Source: Bacillus licheniformis DSM 13 = ATCC 14580
Lineage (GTDB): Bacteria; Bacillota; Bacilli; Bacillales; Bacillaceae
Length of the DNA: 64,000 nt
NCBI RefSeq assembly: GCF_000011645.1
Contig: NC_006270.3
Coordinates: 534,501 to 598,500, forward strand
Direction: 5' to 3'
Position numbers and translations under genes: made by a program. The number at the start of each line of letters is the position of its first letter. The first letter of the stretch is position 1. The notes under the pieces are model-generated. The model ran no database searches. It saw only the letters and a list, made by a program, of their open reading frames with translations, and was not told the DNA's origin. This document shows, piece by piece, positions 33,681 to 41,509 of the stretch.

Positions 33681-36600
33681 ATGAGAACGATTATAAAGGC
33701 GAGATGGATCATTGCGGCGCTCTGGATTGCAATGGCCGCCGTCTTATTCATCACGGCGCCCGATATGGGGCAATTAACAAAGGAGAAGGGCCAGATAGCG
33801 GTTCCTGAAGGCTATCCGTCTTCTTATGCGAACAAGCTTCTCGAACAAATGTCAAAAGACGGGGATACGAACAAATCGGTTGTCGTCGTATTTCAGGACA
33901 AACACCTCCTGCCGAATCGGGAGGCGGCTTTAAAAAAAGCGATCACCACTTTAGAGAAGGATTCCTCCCTTCACGTCTCAGATATTACATCGTACTTTAA
34001 CGCGGATGAGGATATTCAAAAGCAGCTGTTGTCAAAGGATCGAACGACGCTGCTCGTGCCTGTCACATTTGATGCAAACAAAATCAGTGCGGCCGAATTT
34101 AAAGCAAAGGTCAATGAAAAGCTTAAAACTTTAAAACTTGACTACGAGATGACCGGGCAGCCGCTCATCGATGATGATGTCATGACAAGCTCGCAGGAAG
34201 GCTTGAAGAAGACCGAATATATCACGGTCGGTTTTATTTTAATCGTGCTGATTCTCGTATTCCGTTCTGCGGTTGCGCCTTTTGTTCCGCTTTTGGCGGT
34301 CGCGCTTTCATACCTTGTGAGCCAGTCCGTCGTCGCCTATCTAGTCAAATACGCTGATTTTCCGCTGTCCACGTTTACGCAAATCTTTATGGTGGCGATC
34401 ATGTTCGGAATCGGCACGGATTACTGCATTCTTCTTTTAAGCCGTTTTAAGGAAGAGATCGCCCGCGGGAAAGACAAGATCGAAGCCATTCTGACAACGT
34501 ATAAAACGGCGGGGAGAACCGTTCTGTTCAGCGGAATCGCCGTTTTGATCGGTTTTACTTGCATCGGCTTTGCCGAATTCCAGCTTTACAAGTCTGCGGT
34601 CGCAGTAGCGGTGGGTGTCGCGGTCTTGATTTTGGCGCTTCTGTCGATCGTGCCGTTTTTCATGGCTGTTTTGGGGAAAGTGCTGTTTTGGCCTGTCAGA
34701 GGAAATATCGGGCACCCGCAGTCAAAGCTATGGGAAACCGCCGGCCGTTTCGCTTTCAGTAAGCCGCTGATCAGCCTGTTGATCGTAGCGGCCGTGGCCG
34801 TGCCGCCGATCTTGATGTATAAAGGAACGCTTTCCTACAACAGCCTTGACGAAATCGGAGATCAATACGAATCCGTCAGCGCATTTAACACCATTTCCGA
34901 CAAGTTCGGGCCGGGAGAATCTTTGCCGGTCACGGTCGTGCTCAAAACATCGGATGCGCTCGATACCAATGACGGGCTGATCGCGATTGAAAAAATCAGC
35001 CGCGCCATTGAACAGACAAACGGCGTCAGCAAAGTTCGCAGTGCGACCCGGCCGGTCGGAAAAGGGCTGAGCGACCTGTACGTCAAAACACAGGCGAACG
35101 AGCTGAATAAAGGCCTTGAAAGCGGCAATAAAGGTCTGAAAAAGATTAAAGACGGGCTTGCAGAAGCGAGCAAGTCAATCGCGGATCAAAAGCCGCAAAT
35201 CGAAGCGTCCGGAAAAGGAATCAACCAGCTGATCAAAGGAACCGAATCGATCCAAGCCGGAATCAGCGACGTTGAAGCCAACATGAGAAAGCTGAAGGAA
35301 GGAACAGACCAAAGCAAACAAGGCGTCGCCCAGGCGAAAAAAGAAATCCAAACTGCGAAAAAACAGCTGACGGCGCAAGTCGATCAATTAAATGGACAAA
35401 TCGAAACCTACAAAGAAATATCGAAAATCTTAAAAGCGGCATTGTCTCAAGCCGAAAATGCCCAAGGCATAACGGCTGACGTGCAAAAGATGATTGAGCA
35501 GACAAATCAAAATTTCAAAAATCTTGAAAGCGAAATTCCCGAAGTGAAGGAGAATCCTTCTTATTTGGCGATCAAAGGCTCTTACACAGAGCTTGCATCG
35601 GCAATCAAGCAGGGATCACAGAAAGCGGCCGTTTACACGAAGCAGGCGGCAAACGCGAAAAAGCAGCTTGAAGCAGCAGATGCATTTATCGCAAAAGCGC
35701 AGGAAGAGCAAAAAGTGTACACAAGCAAAATCGATGCTCTGATAAACGGCCTCGGCCAAATCGAAAAAGGGCTTGAAGAGACATCGAAGGGGCAGGGACA
35801 GCTCGCCGATTCGCTGCCTAAGCTCGAATCAGGCGCAGGTGAGGTCGCTGAAGGCCAAAAGCAGATGAAGGAAAAAGTCGGAGAATTCGCCGGCCAGCTC
35901 GATCAATTAACAAAAGGGCTGAATTCAAGCGTGGACGGCCTCGAAAAAATTTCAAGCGGTCTGATGGGAGCAGGCGACTACCTGGATCAGCTGAAAAACG
36001 CATCGGATCAAGAAATGTCCGGCTGGTTTGTCCCTAAAGAAGTGCTGAAAAACAAGCAATTTCAGCAGGTGTTTAATTCCTATATGTCAGACGACCGCCA
36101 TATCACGACGATCGATGTGATATTGGAAGACAATCCGTATGGAAACGGAGCGATTGCCAAGGTCAAAGACATTGAAGCATCAGTAAAACGGGCTCTTCCC
36201 GACACGCATTTGCACGATGCATCGTTTGGCGTCGGCGGCGTTTCCAGCATCAACGCCGATTTGAAGCAGCTGTCAGACCAGGACTTCAGCAACACGGTGA
36301 TCTATATGATGATCGGAATCTTCCTGATCCTCGTCCTGCTGTTCCGTTCAATCGTCATGCCGGTGTATTTGGTCGGATCGCTGGTCTTGACGTACTTTGC
36401 ATCCATCGGTGTAACCGAATTTATTTTCACGGCGTTTTTCGGCTATCCCGGCCTCAACTGGGCGGTGCCTTTCTTTGGCTTTGTGATTTTAATGGCGCTT
36501 GGTGTGGACTATTCGATCTTCCTGATGGAACGGTTTAACGAATACCGGGGAACGGATATTATGACGGCGATGACGGAATCGATGAAAAATATGGGATCGG

Positions 36601-36800
36601 TTATTATTTCAGCCGCTGTCATCTTGGCGGGAACCTTCGCGGCGATGCTGCCGTCCGGCGTTTTATCGCTTCTGCAAATCGCCACCCTTGTGCTGACGGG
36701 TCTTTTGCTGTATGCATTCGTCATGCTGCCGCTGTTCGTCCCTGTAATGGTTCGGATCTTCGGCTCAGCCAACTGGTTTCCGTTTAAAAGAAAAGAATAA
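33681..36800 (+). CDS. MMPL-family RND exporter (YdgH-like)
   Basis: 1039 residues. Two membrane domains: residues about 10-30 plus five segments at 180-370, and five segments at 880-1030 after a membrane-distal block. The motif GIGTDYCILLLSRFKEE in the first half and GVDYSIFLMERFNEYR in the second carry the paired Asp-Tyr residues typical of MMPL proton relay. A long hydrophilic coiled-coil region (about 475-800) with many Q, K and E lies outside the membrane. Export of lipids or amphiphilic drugs is likely, under control of the adjacent TetR regulator. Confidence 0.88.
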   Translation: MRTIIKARWIIAALWIAMAAVLFITAPDMGQLTKEKGQIAVPEGYPSSYANKLLEQMSKDGDTNKSVVVVFQDKHLLPNREAALKKAITTLEKDSSLHVSDITSYFNADEDIQKQLLSKDRTTLLVPVTFDANKISAAEFKAKVNEKLKTLKLDYEMTGQPLIDDDVMTSSQEGLKKTEYITVGFILIVLILVFRSAVAPFVPLLAVALSYLVSQSVVAYLVKYADFPLSTFTQIFMVAIMFGIGTDYCILLLSRFKEEIARGKDKIEAILTTYKTAGRTVLFSGIAVLIGFTCIGFAEFQLYKSAVAVAVGVAVLILALLSIVPFFMAVLGKVLFWPVRGNIGHPQSKLWETAGRFAFSKPLISLLIVAAVAVPPILMYKGTLSYNSLDEIGDQYESVSAFNTISDKFGPGESLPVTVVLKTSDALDTNDGLIAIEKISRAIEQTNGVSKVRSATRPVGKGLSDLYVKTQANELNKGLESGNKGLKKIKDGLAEASKSIADQKPQIEASGKGINQLIKGTESIQAGISDVEANMRKLKEGTDQSKQGVAQAKKEIQTAKKQLTAQVDQLNGQIETYKEISKILKAALSQAENAQGITADVQKMIEQTNQNFKNLESEIPEVKENPSYLAIKGSYTELASAIKQGSQKAAVYTKQAANAKKQLEAADAFIAKAQEEQKVYTSKIDALINGLGQIEKGLEETSKGQGQLADSLPKLESGAGEVAEGQKQMKEKVGEFAGQLDQLTKGLNSSVDGLEKISSGLMGAGDYLDQLKNASDQEMSGWFVPKEVLKNKQFQQVFNSYMSDDRHITTIDVILEDNPYGNGAIAKVKDIEASVKRALPDTHLHDASFGVGGVSSINADLKQLSDQDFSNTVIYMMIGIFLILVLLFRSIVMPVYLVGSLVLTYFASIGVTEFIFTAFFGYPGLNWAVPFFGFVILMALGVDYSIFLMERFNEYRGTDIMTAMTESMKNMGSVIISAAVILAGTFAAMLPSGVLSLLQIATLVLTGLLLYAFVMLPLFVPVMVRIFGSANWFPFKRKE

Positions 36801-36953
36801 ACGGCTCGTCCATCCGCAGAAGAACCATTCGCCCATGCTCCCCGAAATCGGGCGGTCAGCTCCATTTGGGGAGTAACGGGCGCCATTGTGTGAGATGATA
36901 AAAGGACCGGTGAAGATGATGAGGAAACAGAAGAAAATTCCATTCGGACTCGG

Positions 36954-36984
36954 ATGAACACTGCTCATCAGCAGTGTTTTTTTC
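36954..36984 (+). terminator. Terminator of the MMPL gene, inside the cmpA 3' end
   Basis: Stem ACACTGCT-CATC-AGCAGTGT followed by seven T residues on the plus strand. The T run is the complement of the lysine codons near the end of cmpA. Confidence 0.8.
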
Positions 36985-37078
36985 TGTAAAAATACCAGCA
37001 CTGATTCAGCAATTTAATCTGGTAATGATCTTTTTCATAAAAAGCTCTCTGCATCTGGTTTTTGAGCCAATTCGGCAT
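36968..37078 (-). CDS. cmpA: Cortex morphogenetic protein CmpA
   Basis: 36 residues; starts MPNWLKNQMQRAFYEKDHYQ and ends with a Trp/Tyr/Lys-rich tail (YFYRKKHC). This is the sporulation protein CmpA, which in B. subtilis acts in quality control of spore cortex assembly with ClpXP. A strong GAGGAGGG site precedes ATG 37078. It lies between tex and ydcK, as in B. subtilis. Sequence match and context make it secure despite its size. Confidence 0.92.
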   Translation of the reverse strand: MPNWLKNQMQRAFYEKDHYQIKLLNQCWYFYRKKHC

Positions 37079-37189
37079 TGCTCATCCCTCCTCAGGCTCT
37101 TATCATAAGAGTATGGGTGTCGTGTATTAGTTTATGCCGCCCGGAATTTGTCCTGTTCAATGTTTTTAAAAATGAGGTGGACCCAAGCA

Positions 37190-37651
37190 ATGGATGAACA
37201 ACAACTGCAGCAGCTGACAGAACAGCTTTCGCTCACATACTTTAAAAAACCGTTCCGGCACCGCGCTTACTTCAACAGCCGCCTGAAAACGACAGGAGGC
37301 AGGTATTTGCTGAATTCCCACAATATCGAGCTGAATAAAAAATACCTGACAGAACACGGGCAAAAAGAGCTTGAAGGCATCATCAAGCATGAATTGTGCC
37401 ATTACCACCTCCATCTTGAAGGAAAAGGCTACAAGCACCGCGACAAGGATTTTAGAACGCTATTAAAGGAAGTCGGTGCGCCGCGGTTCTGCACGCCGCT
37501 CGAAAAAGAGAAAAAGCCGCAAAGAAAAGTACGCACATACAAGTGTGAAGCATGCGGACAAACGTTTCTCCGAAAGCGGAAAATGGATACAAGCCGTTAC
37601 GTTTGCGGCAAGTGCGGAGGGAAAATAAAAGAAATCATAAAAAAGGGTTGA
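37190..37651 (+). CDS. ydcK: SprT-like metalloprotease-fold protein YdcK
   Basis: 153 residues from ATG 37190 (MDEQQLQQLTEQLS). The SprT domain has the zinc motif HELCHYHLHLEG. The C-terminus is a four-cysteine zinc ribbon (YKCEACGQTFLRKRK ... VCGKCGG). The family is related to the protease domain of eukaryotic Spartan; no substrate is known in Bacillus. An upstream in-frame ATG (37148) lacks a ribosome site. Confidence 0.9.
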   Translation: MDEQQLQQLTEQLSLTYFKKPFRHRAYFNSRLKTTGGRYLLNSHNIELNKKYLTEHGQKELEGIIKHELCHYHLHLEGKGYKHRDKDFRTLLKEVGAPRFCTPLEKEKKPQRKVRTYKCEACGQTFLRKRKMDTSRYVCGKCGGKIKEIIKKG

Positions 37652-37721
37652 CTGATCAGGCTTGTCTATGATAAATTATAAAAGCCGTCGCAAGACGAGC
37701 CACAAAGACAAATTGTTCTTC

Positions 37722-37750
37722 TTGACACATTTTGTCGACATATTTATAAT
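37722..37750 (+). promoter_or_regulatory. Strong SigA promoter of the tRNA cluster
   Basis: TTGACA (37722-37727), 17-base spacer, TATAAT (37745-37750): perfect consensus, ending 17 bases before tRNA-Asn. Confidence 0.95.
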
Positions 37751-37767
37751 AAAATGAGTCTGATCAT

Positions 37768-37842
37768 TCCACAGTAGCTCAGTGGTAGAGCTATCGGCTG
37801 TTAACCGATCGGTCGCAGGTTCGAATCCTGCCTGTGGAGCCA
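37768..37842 (+). tRNA. tRNA-Asn (GTT)
   Basis: Cloverleaf with anticodon GTT in GGCTGTTAACC, T loop GGTTCGAATCC and encoded CCA. First gene of the cluster. Confidence 0.97.
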
Positions 37843-37844
37843 AT

Positions 37845-37935
37845 GGAGAAGTACTCAAGTGGCTGAAGAGGCGCCCCTGCTAAGGGTGTAGGTCGCGTAA
37901 GCGGCGCGAGGGTTCAAATCCCTCCTTCTCCGCCA
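37845..37935 (+). tRNA. tRNA-Ser (GCT)
   Basis: 91 bases with a long variable arm, anticodon GCT in CCCTGCTAAGGG, T loop GGTTCAAATCC and encoded CCA. Confidence 0.97.
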
Positions 37936-37963
37936 TTAGGAAAATATGATGCTGACTTCATAT

Positions 37964-38035
37964 GGCCCGTTGGTCAAGTGGTTAAGACACCGCCCTTTCA
38001 CGGCGGTAACACGGGTTCGAATCCCGTACGGGTCA
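37964..38035 (+). tRNA. tRNA-Glu (TTC)
   Basis: 72 bases, acceptor GGCCCGT / ACGGGTC, anticodon TTC in GCCCTTTCACGGC, T loop GGTTCGAATCC. CCA is not encoded. Confidence 0.96.
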
Positions 38036-38047
38036 TTTCTCATATGT

Positions 38048-38122
38048 TGGGCTATAGCCAAGCGGTAAGGCAACGGACTTTGACTCCGTCATGCGTTGGT
38101 TCGAATCCAGCTAGCCCAGCCA
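38048..38122 (+). tRNA. tRNA-Gln (TTG)
   Basis: 75 bases, anticodon TTG in GGACTTTGACTCC, T loop GGTTCGAATCC, encoded CCA. Confidence 0.96.
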
Positions 38123-38130
38123 TTATATTT

Positions 38131-38206
38131 GAGCCATTAGCTCAGTTGGTAGAGCATCTGACTTTTAATCAGAGGGTCGAAGGTTCGAGTCCTTCATGGC
38201 TCACCA
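38131..38206 (+). tRNA. tRNA-Lys (TTT)
   Basis: 76 bases, anticodon TTT in TGACTTTTAATCA, T loop GGTTCGAGTCC, encoded CCA. Confidence 0.97.
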
Positions 38207-38218
38207 TTGTTTTTTCAC

Positions 38219-38301
38219 GCGGGTGTGGCGGAATTGGCAGACGCGCTAGACTTAGGATCTAGTGTCTTTACGGCGTGGGGGTTCGAGTCCCTTCACCCGC
38301 A
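38219..38301 (+). tRNA. tRNA-Leu (TAG)
   Basis: 83 bases with long variable arm, acceptor GCGGGTG / CACCCGC, anticodon TAG in TAGACTTAGGATCTA. CCA not encoded. Confidence 0.96.
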
Positions 38302-38321
38302 CTTAAAAAACAACATATCAT

Positions 38322-38446
<125 letters not shown>

Positions 38447-38456
38447 TGTTTCTTCA

Positions 38457-38551
38457 AGTTTTTTGATTCTTGTGACCAAATAGTGTCCAATTGGTTAAAA
38501 ATAAGTCATTTAACTTGTGAGCTATTTGAGGAGGAAAGACAATTCTGTGTT
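38457..38551 (-). pseudogene. Possible remnant of an integrase 3' end
   Basis: On the minus strand a short open stretch ends KLNDLFLTNWTLFGHKNQKT and then stop, about 10 bases from the attachment block and pointing toward it, the position and orientation in which ICEBs1 carries its integrase gene. The frame is stopped about 32 codons upstream and no catalytic residue is present. Assignment to an integrase is an inference from position. Confidence 0.3.
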
Positions 38552-38694
38552 GTTATGTTATGTAGCTCCTTTGGATCAAAGGAGTTTGGAATCTGTTTCG
38601 GTTTATTAGGATTAATCATCAAATTTCTCATAGAGGGAAGAAACTAAAGTTAAAAGAAAAGCAAACTATATAAAATAGTTTGCTTTTCTTTTTG

Positions 38695-39579
38695 TTATGA
38701 ATTAACGTCTTTTTCTTTCTCTTTAATAACTAATAAAACACCAATAAGAATTAAAAACGAACCTATCCAAAATGTCCCGCCTATTTTTTCTCCCAGCAGA
38801 AGCCATCCAAGTAAGGTTCCAACTAGAGGCTGAAAAAAGAAAAAGAGACCTCCACTTGAAGCATTTAATAATTGCAATCCACGGTTCCATAATAAAAAAG
38901 CACAAGCTGTTGAAACAATTCCTAAATACAAAAGACCACCTAGAATTTTAGGGTCAAGCAGTTGTGACGTGAAAATTGCGGTAGGTTTTACAAAAGGAGT
39001 TAGTGCCACAATGGCAACAAAAGTTGAATACGTTGTCACAAGTAAAGACGAATAGCTGTTGGGCACGAGTTTGATAAGCACTGACATTAGCGCCCATGTA
39101 AGTGCTGCAGCAAGCAGAGAAATACCACCAATCTGATTAGAAGTATCAATATGACCGTTTCCAACAATAAATAATACGCCTATAGTCGCTAAAATAATTG
39201 AGGTTCCTTTTTTTATATTCAATGGTTCTTTAAGTAATAGACGAGCAAAAATAACCATGAACGCTGGTGTGGAAGACGTAATAATCGCCCCCATTTGTGC
39301 TGAAGATAACATCGTTCCATATTCTTGCGTAACAATTGAAATTGTGTTGCCAACTATTCCAATGACAACAATTAATAAAAGGTCACGTTTATGAATTTTC
39401 CAAGATTGTCTCTTTATTAAACCAACGATAAGAAGTGTAAGGATGGCGATTACGTACCTAATCCAAACCAATTCAATAGGCGGAATTACTGCGACAACAA
39501 CCTTAACCACTACATACATGCCGCCCCAGATACTAGCGGCTAAAGCTAAATATATAGAACCTAACAGGGTATTTTTCAT
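38695..39579 (-). CDS. EamA/DMT-family transporter (drug/metabolite exporter)
   Basis: 294 residues with ten hydrophobic segments in two homologous halves (EamA repeats at about 5-138 and 150-285), the 10-TMS DMT type. SIWGGMYVVVKV at the N-terminus and PLVGTLLGWLLLGE near the C-terminus are typical. Start ATG 39579 after GGAGGG. Substrate unknown. A short leader ORF with competing base-pairing lies upstream, suggesting induction by a translation-affecting compound. It is the only complete gene between the intact attachment site and scar 2. Confidence 0.88.
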   Translation of the reverse strand: MKNTLLGSIYLALAASIWGGMYVVVKVVVAVIPPIELVWIRYVIAILTLLIVGLIKRQSWKIHKRDLLLIVVIGIVGNTISIVTQEYGTMLSSAQMGAIITSSTPAFMVIFARLLLKEPLNIKKGTSIILATIGVLFIVGNGHIDTSNQIGGISLLAAALTWALMSVLIKLVPNSYSSLLVTTYSTFVAIVALTPFVKPTAIFTSQLLDPKILGGLLYLGIVSTACAFLLWNRGLQLLNASSGGLFFFFQPLVGTLLGWLLLGEKIGGTFWIGSFLILIGVLLVIKEKEKDVNS

Positions 39580-39588
39580 TTTTTTGTT

Positions 39589-39659
39589 CCCTCCGTATTT
39601 ATAATTAGGTCAATAAATGCCCTAACGGAGAGAAGTAGTCACTTTACTCCATTAAGGGC
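39589..39659 (-). promoter_or_regulatory. Candidate translational attenuator of the EamA gene
   Basis: The leader 3' end (39659-39647) can pair with 39630-39619 (CTCC/GGAG and GCCC/GGGC blocks). The same downstream arm, CTCTCCGT (39632-39625), can instead pair with the exporter ribosome site ACGGAGGG (39596-39589) over eight bases with one G-U pair. The two pairings exclude each other. Confidence 0.5.
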
Positions 39660-39708
39660 GGAGAAGTGCTACTGGAACATCATTTTCAAATAGTGGAGCT
39701 AAAAACAT
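39652..39708 (-). CDS. 18-codon leader peptide upstream of the EamA exporter
   Basis: Frame MFLAPLFENDVPVALLRP then stop, with GAGGTGA seven bases before the ATG. It ends 72 bases upstream of the exporter start, and its last codons form one arm of a hairpin. This layout is that of ribosome-stalling leader peptides of resistance genes. No match to a known leader is claimed. Confidence 0.55.
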   Translation of the reverse strand: MFLAPLFENDVPVALLRP

Positions 39709-39984
39709 GTTTTTTCACCTCAACTTTATTATTGCACTTATTATACAATGTCTGTTATTAAGCGGCAAACACCTCTATTTATATAGTGGGAGTTGTTTGA
39801 AGTAAGCCGTGGGATTTTCTTGAAGTGTGTTTTCTTAGACGAAGATAAAATTCAATACGTGACACAGAAGTCATGTTTGTTTTAGTCTGAAAACAGTTCC
39901 CCATTTTGTGACCAAAAAGAACATAAAATGATAAGTATAATGAGTATCTGTGAATGCTTGATATGACAGGCTTTTGTAACTGAT

Positions 39985-40097
39985 GATAAGCTTTCACTTT
40001 ATATTGAGGGCCTAGTGGGGGCAACCCCGTGGAGGTTCAAGTCCTCTCGGCCGCATACCAGAGATACCAAGGGTTTTGACGCCCTTGGTGTTTTTTT
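39985..40097 (+). mobile_element. Attachment scar 2 (right-end remnant plus tRNA-Leu 3' half)
   Basis: GATAAGCTTTCACTTT (39985-40000), then TTGAGGGCCTAG and the rest of the tRNA 3' half and terminator (40004-40097). About 70 bases from the variable-arm end through the T run are identical to the intact copy; the variable arm itself differs. The tRNA sequence begins inside the 17-bp core, as expected from site-specific recombination. Confidence 0.8.
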
Positions 40098-40288
40098 ATG
40101 TCTACTTCCCACGAATTAGATTGCACCGGAAATCGAACGATTTAGGGCTGTAATTGAAAAGTACGCCCGTGAGGAAGTTGTTTTTGACCAAGTGAATATT
40201 ATCGACCGATTGCGCCACGCTAACCATCTTTTGCGCCATCCAATATCGTGTAATCCACCACTGAATATCATAAGTTGCACCACCGCTT

Positions 40289-40332
40289 ATAAAAAAGCCG
40301 CCAATCATCATTCAATACGAGGTTGGTGGCTT
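40289..40332 (-). terminator. Terminator on the minus strand after the HTH/membrane gene pair
   Basis: Stem AAGCCACCAA / TTGGCGGCTT on the minus strand followed by TTTTAT. The open frame starting inside it (40102-40311) is therefore not called. Confidence 0.7.
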
Positions 40333-40365
40333 CTTAAAATAGGAATTCAGCAATCTCTGGCTTAA

Positions 40366-40436
40366 GGGGGGTGATTATCATTAGTCTGTAAGGAGGTATT
40401 GTCTAATCCTCCGCCCATGGCTGAGAATCACTCCCC
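40366..40436. repeat. Nested inverted repeat, function unknown
   Basis: Outer arms GGGGGTGATT and AATCACTCCCC (40366-40376, 40426-40436) enclose a second hairpin AGGAGG / CCTCC (40391-40396, 40408-40412). It lies between the minus-strand membrane gene and its terminator. Very short frames run through it on the minus strand but none is convincing. Confidence 0.45.
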
Positions 40437-40444
40437 GGCCTTTC

Positions 40445-40804
40445 TTATGAAAAATCCTTTTTATATTGGACGGATAGGTAAATCCCAGCAGCTAAAAATG
40501 CCAGCGCATATTTGTACAAGAAAAAGATGGTCCACATATCATCTTTAGGAAAAATCATGTCACATAGAATAATGACCAACAGCATATAGGAACTACTTTT
40601 CAAATAGATTTTATTTGTCCGTTCGTCGTCTTTTCCAAGCTTTTTATAAAATACATAGACCAAAATCCCGCTACCATAAACCAATAAAAAACCAACAACG
40701 ATGAGAATATTCCAATTTCCCGGAGATTGTTCAGCCCAGGACCTTAAAGGGGAAAAAATTGTGTTATGGATACCTGAGAAAAACTTACTTATCATTTTGA
40801 TCAT
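40445..40804 (-). CDS. Small membrane protein paired with an HTH regulator
   Basis: 119 residues with three or four hydrophobic segments (NILIVVGFLLVYGSGILVYVF, SYMLLVIILCDMIF, FFLYKYALAFLAAGIYL). No recognised family. The start overlaps the end of the upstream HTH gene; ATG 40795 is an alternative with better ribosome-site spacing. Such Xre-regulator/membrane-protein pairs are common in Bacillus, where the membrane protein may modulate the regulator, but that is not shown here. Confidence 0.7.
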   Translation of the reverse strand: MIKMISKFFSGIHNTIFSPLRSWAEQSPGNWNILIVVGFLLVYGSGILVYVFYKKLGKDDERTNKIYLKSSSYMLLVIILCDMIFPKDDMWTIFFLYKYALAFLAAGIYLSVQYKKDFS

Positions 40805-41024
40805 TTCCTTTCACATAAGTAAAAATTTCGTTTACATCAACATTAAAAAATTCAGCAATTCGAAAAGCCAACAGCAGAGTCGGAACATAATTTCCTTTTT
40901 CCATTACGAAAATGGTTTGTTTGGAAACCCCGACTTTCTCCGCTAATTCTTGCTGAGACATTCTGGCAAGTACACGATATTCATAAACCTTATTTGATAT
41001 CGAATCACCAAAGTCTTTCTTCAC
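40785..41024 (-). CDS. Small Xre-family HTH regulator
   Basis: 79 residues from GTG 41024, six bases after AGAGGTG (ATG 41030 is also possible). Nearly the whole protein is one HTH_3 domain: YRVLARMSQQELAEKVGVSK then QTIFVMEKGNYVPTLLLAFR. This is the short YozG/YgzD-like type. It is translationally coupled to the membrane protein gene and bounded by attachment scars on both sides. Confidence 0.85.
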   Translation of the reverse strand: MKKDFGDSISNKVYEYRVLARMSQQELAEKVGVSKQTIFVMEKGNYVPTLLLAFRIAEFFNVDVNEIFTYVKGNDQNDK

Positions 41025-41206
41025 GACCATCACCTCTTGAATCAAATTATAAACTTACTTTTTACAAAAGTAAAGTAAACTTATACAAAAGGATAAAATA
41101 ATTTTATTTTTGTTTAGGTTACTTTGATATAACAAGAGCCAAATTGCAGAAAGAACCTGACGAAATTCTTGTTCCGTCAGGTTCACATTTTGCTCTGGTG
41201 TAATTC

Positions 41207-41250
41207 ATGGTTTTTAATGGGGCATTTTATGGTTTTCGGTGGGGCAAAGA
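41207..41250 (+). repeat. Tandem 22-bp direct repeat
   Basis: ATGGTTTTTAATGGGGCA and ATGGTTTTCGGTGGGGCA, adjacent and in the same direction with 22-bp periodicity. Possibly iterons or protein-binding sites of a lost element. Confidence 0.5.
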
Positions 41251-41383
41251 CCGGTAAGAATGGTGCGGTCGGGTGATAATATTCACTAGAAAATCAACTT
41301 TGATAAGCTTTACTGAAAAGCTTACTCCATAATTAATAAAAAACAATCAAATTTTGTGTAATCGATTAAATAGATGCAATGAA

Positions 41384-41509
41384 AATAAGCTTTCATAAAC
41401 CATGATAAGCTTTCACTTTATTGAGGGCCACCCCCGTGGGAGGTTCAGGTCTCTCGGTTTAACACCAAATAATACCAAAGTTTTAATTGCCTTTGGTATT
41501 ATTTTTTTG
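41384..41509 (+). mobile_element. Attachment scar 3 (degenerate right end)
   Basis: AATAAGCTTTCAT (41384) and GATAAGCTTTCACTTTA (41404-41420) lead directly into TTGAGGGCC and a decayed tRNA 3' half (GTGGGAGGTTCAGG, TCTCGG) and a terminator-like stem (AATACCAAAG / CTTTGGTATT with T run). The left flank matches that of scar 2. Confidence 0.7.

Noticed and set aside
36916..36957. 13-codon frame MMRKQKKIPFGLG upstream of the MMPL terminator
   Set aside because: It has only a weak ribosome site, no downstream gene on its strand before the terminator, and no known homologue.
37978..38262. 94-codon frame through the tRNA cluster
   Set aside because: It runs through four tRNA genes and is an artefact of their sequences.
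39779..40024. 81-codon minus-strand frame over scar 2
   Set aside because: No ribosome site or domain; it crosses the element end and tRNA fragment. Only its LFGHK stretch was kept as a weak hint of an integrase remnant.
40102..40311. 69-codon minus-strand frame
   Set aside because: Its start lies in the stem of a terminator and no family is recognisable.
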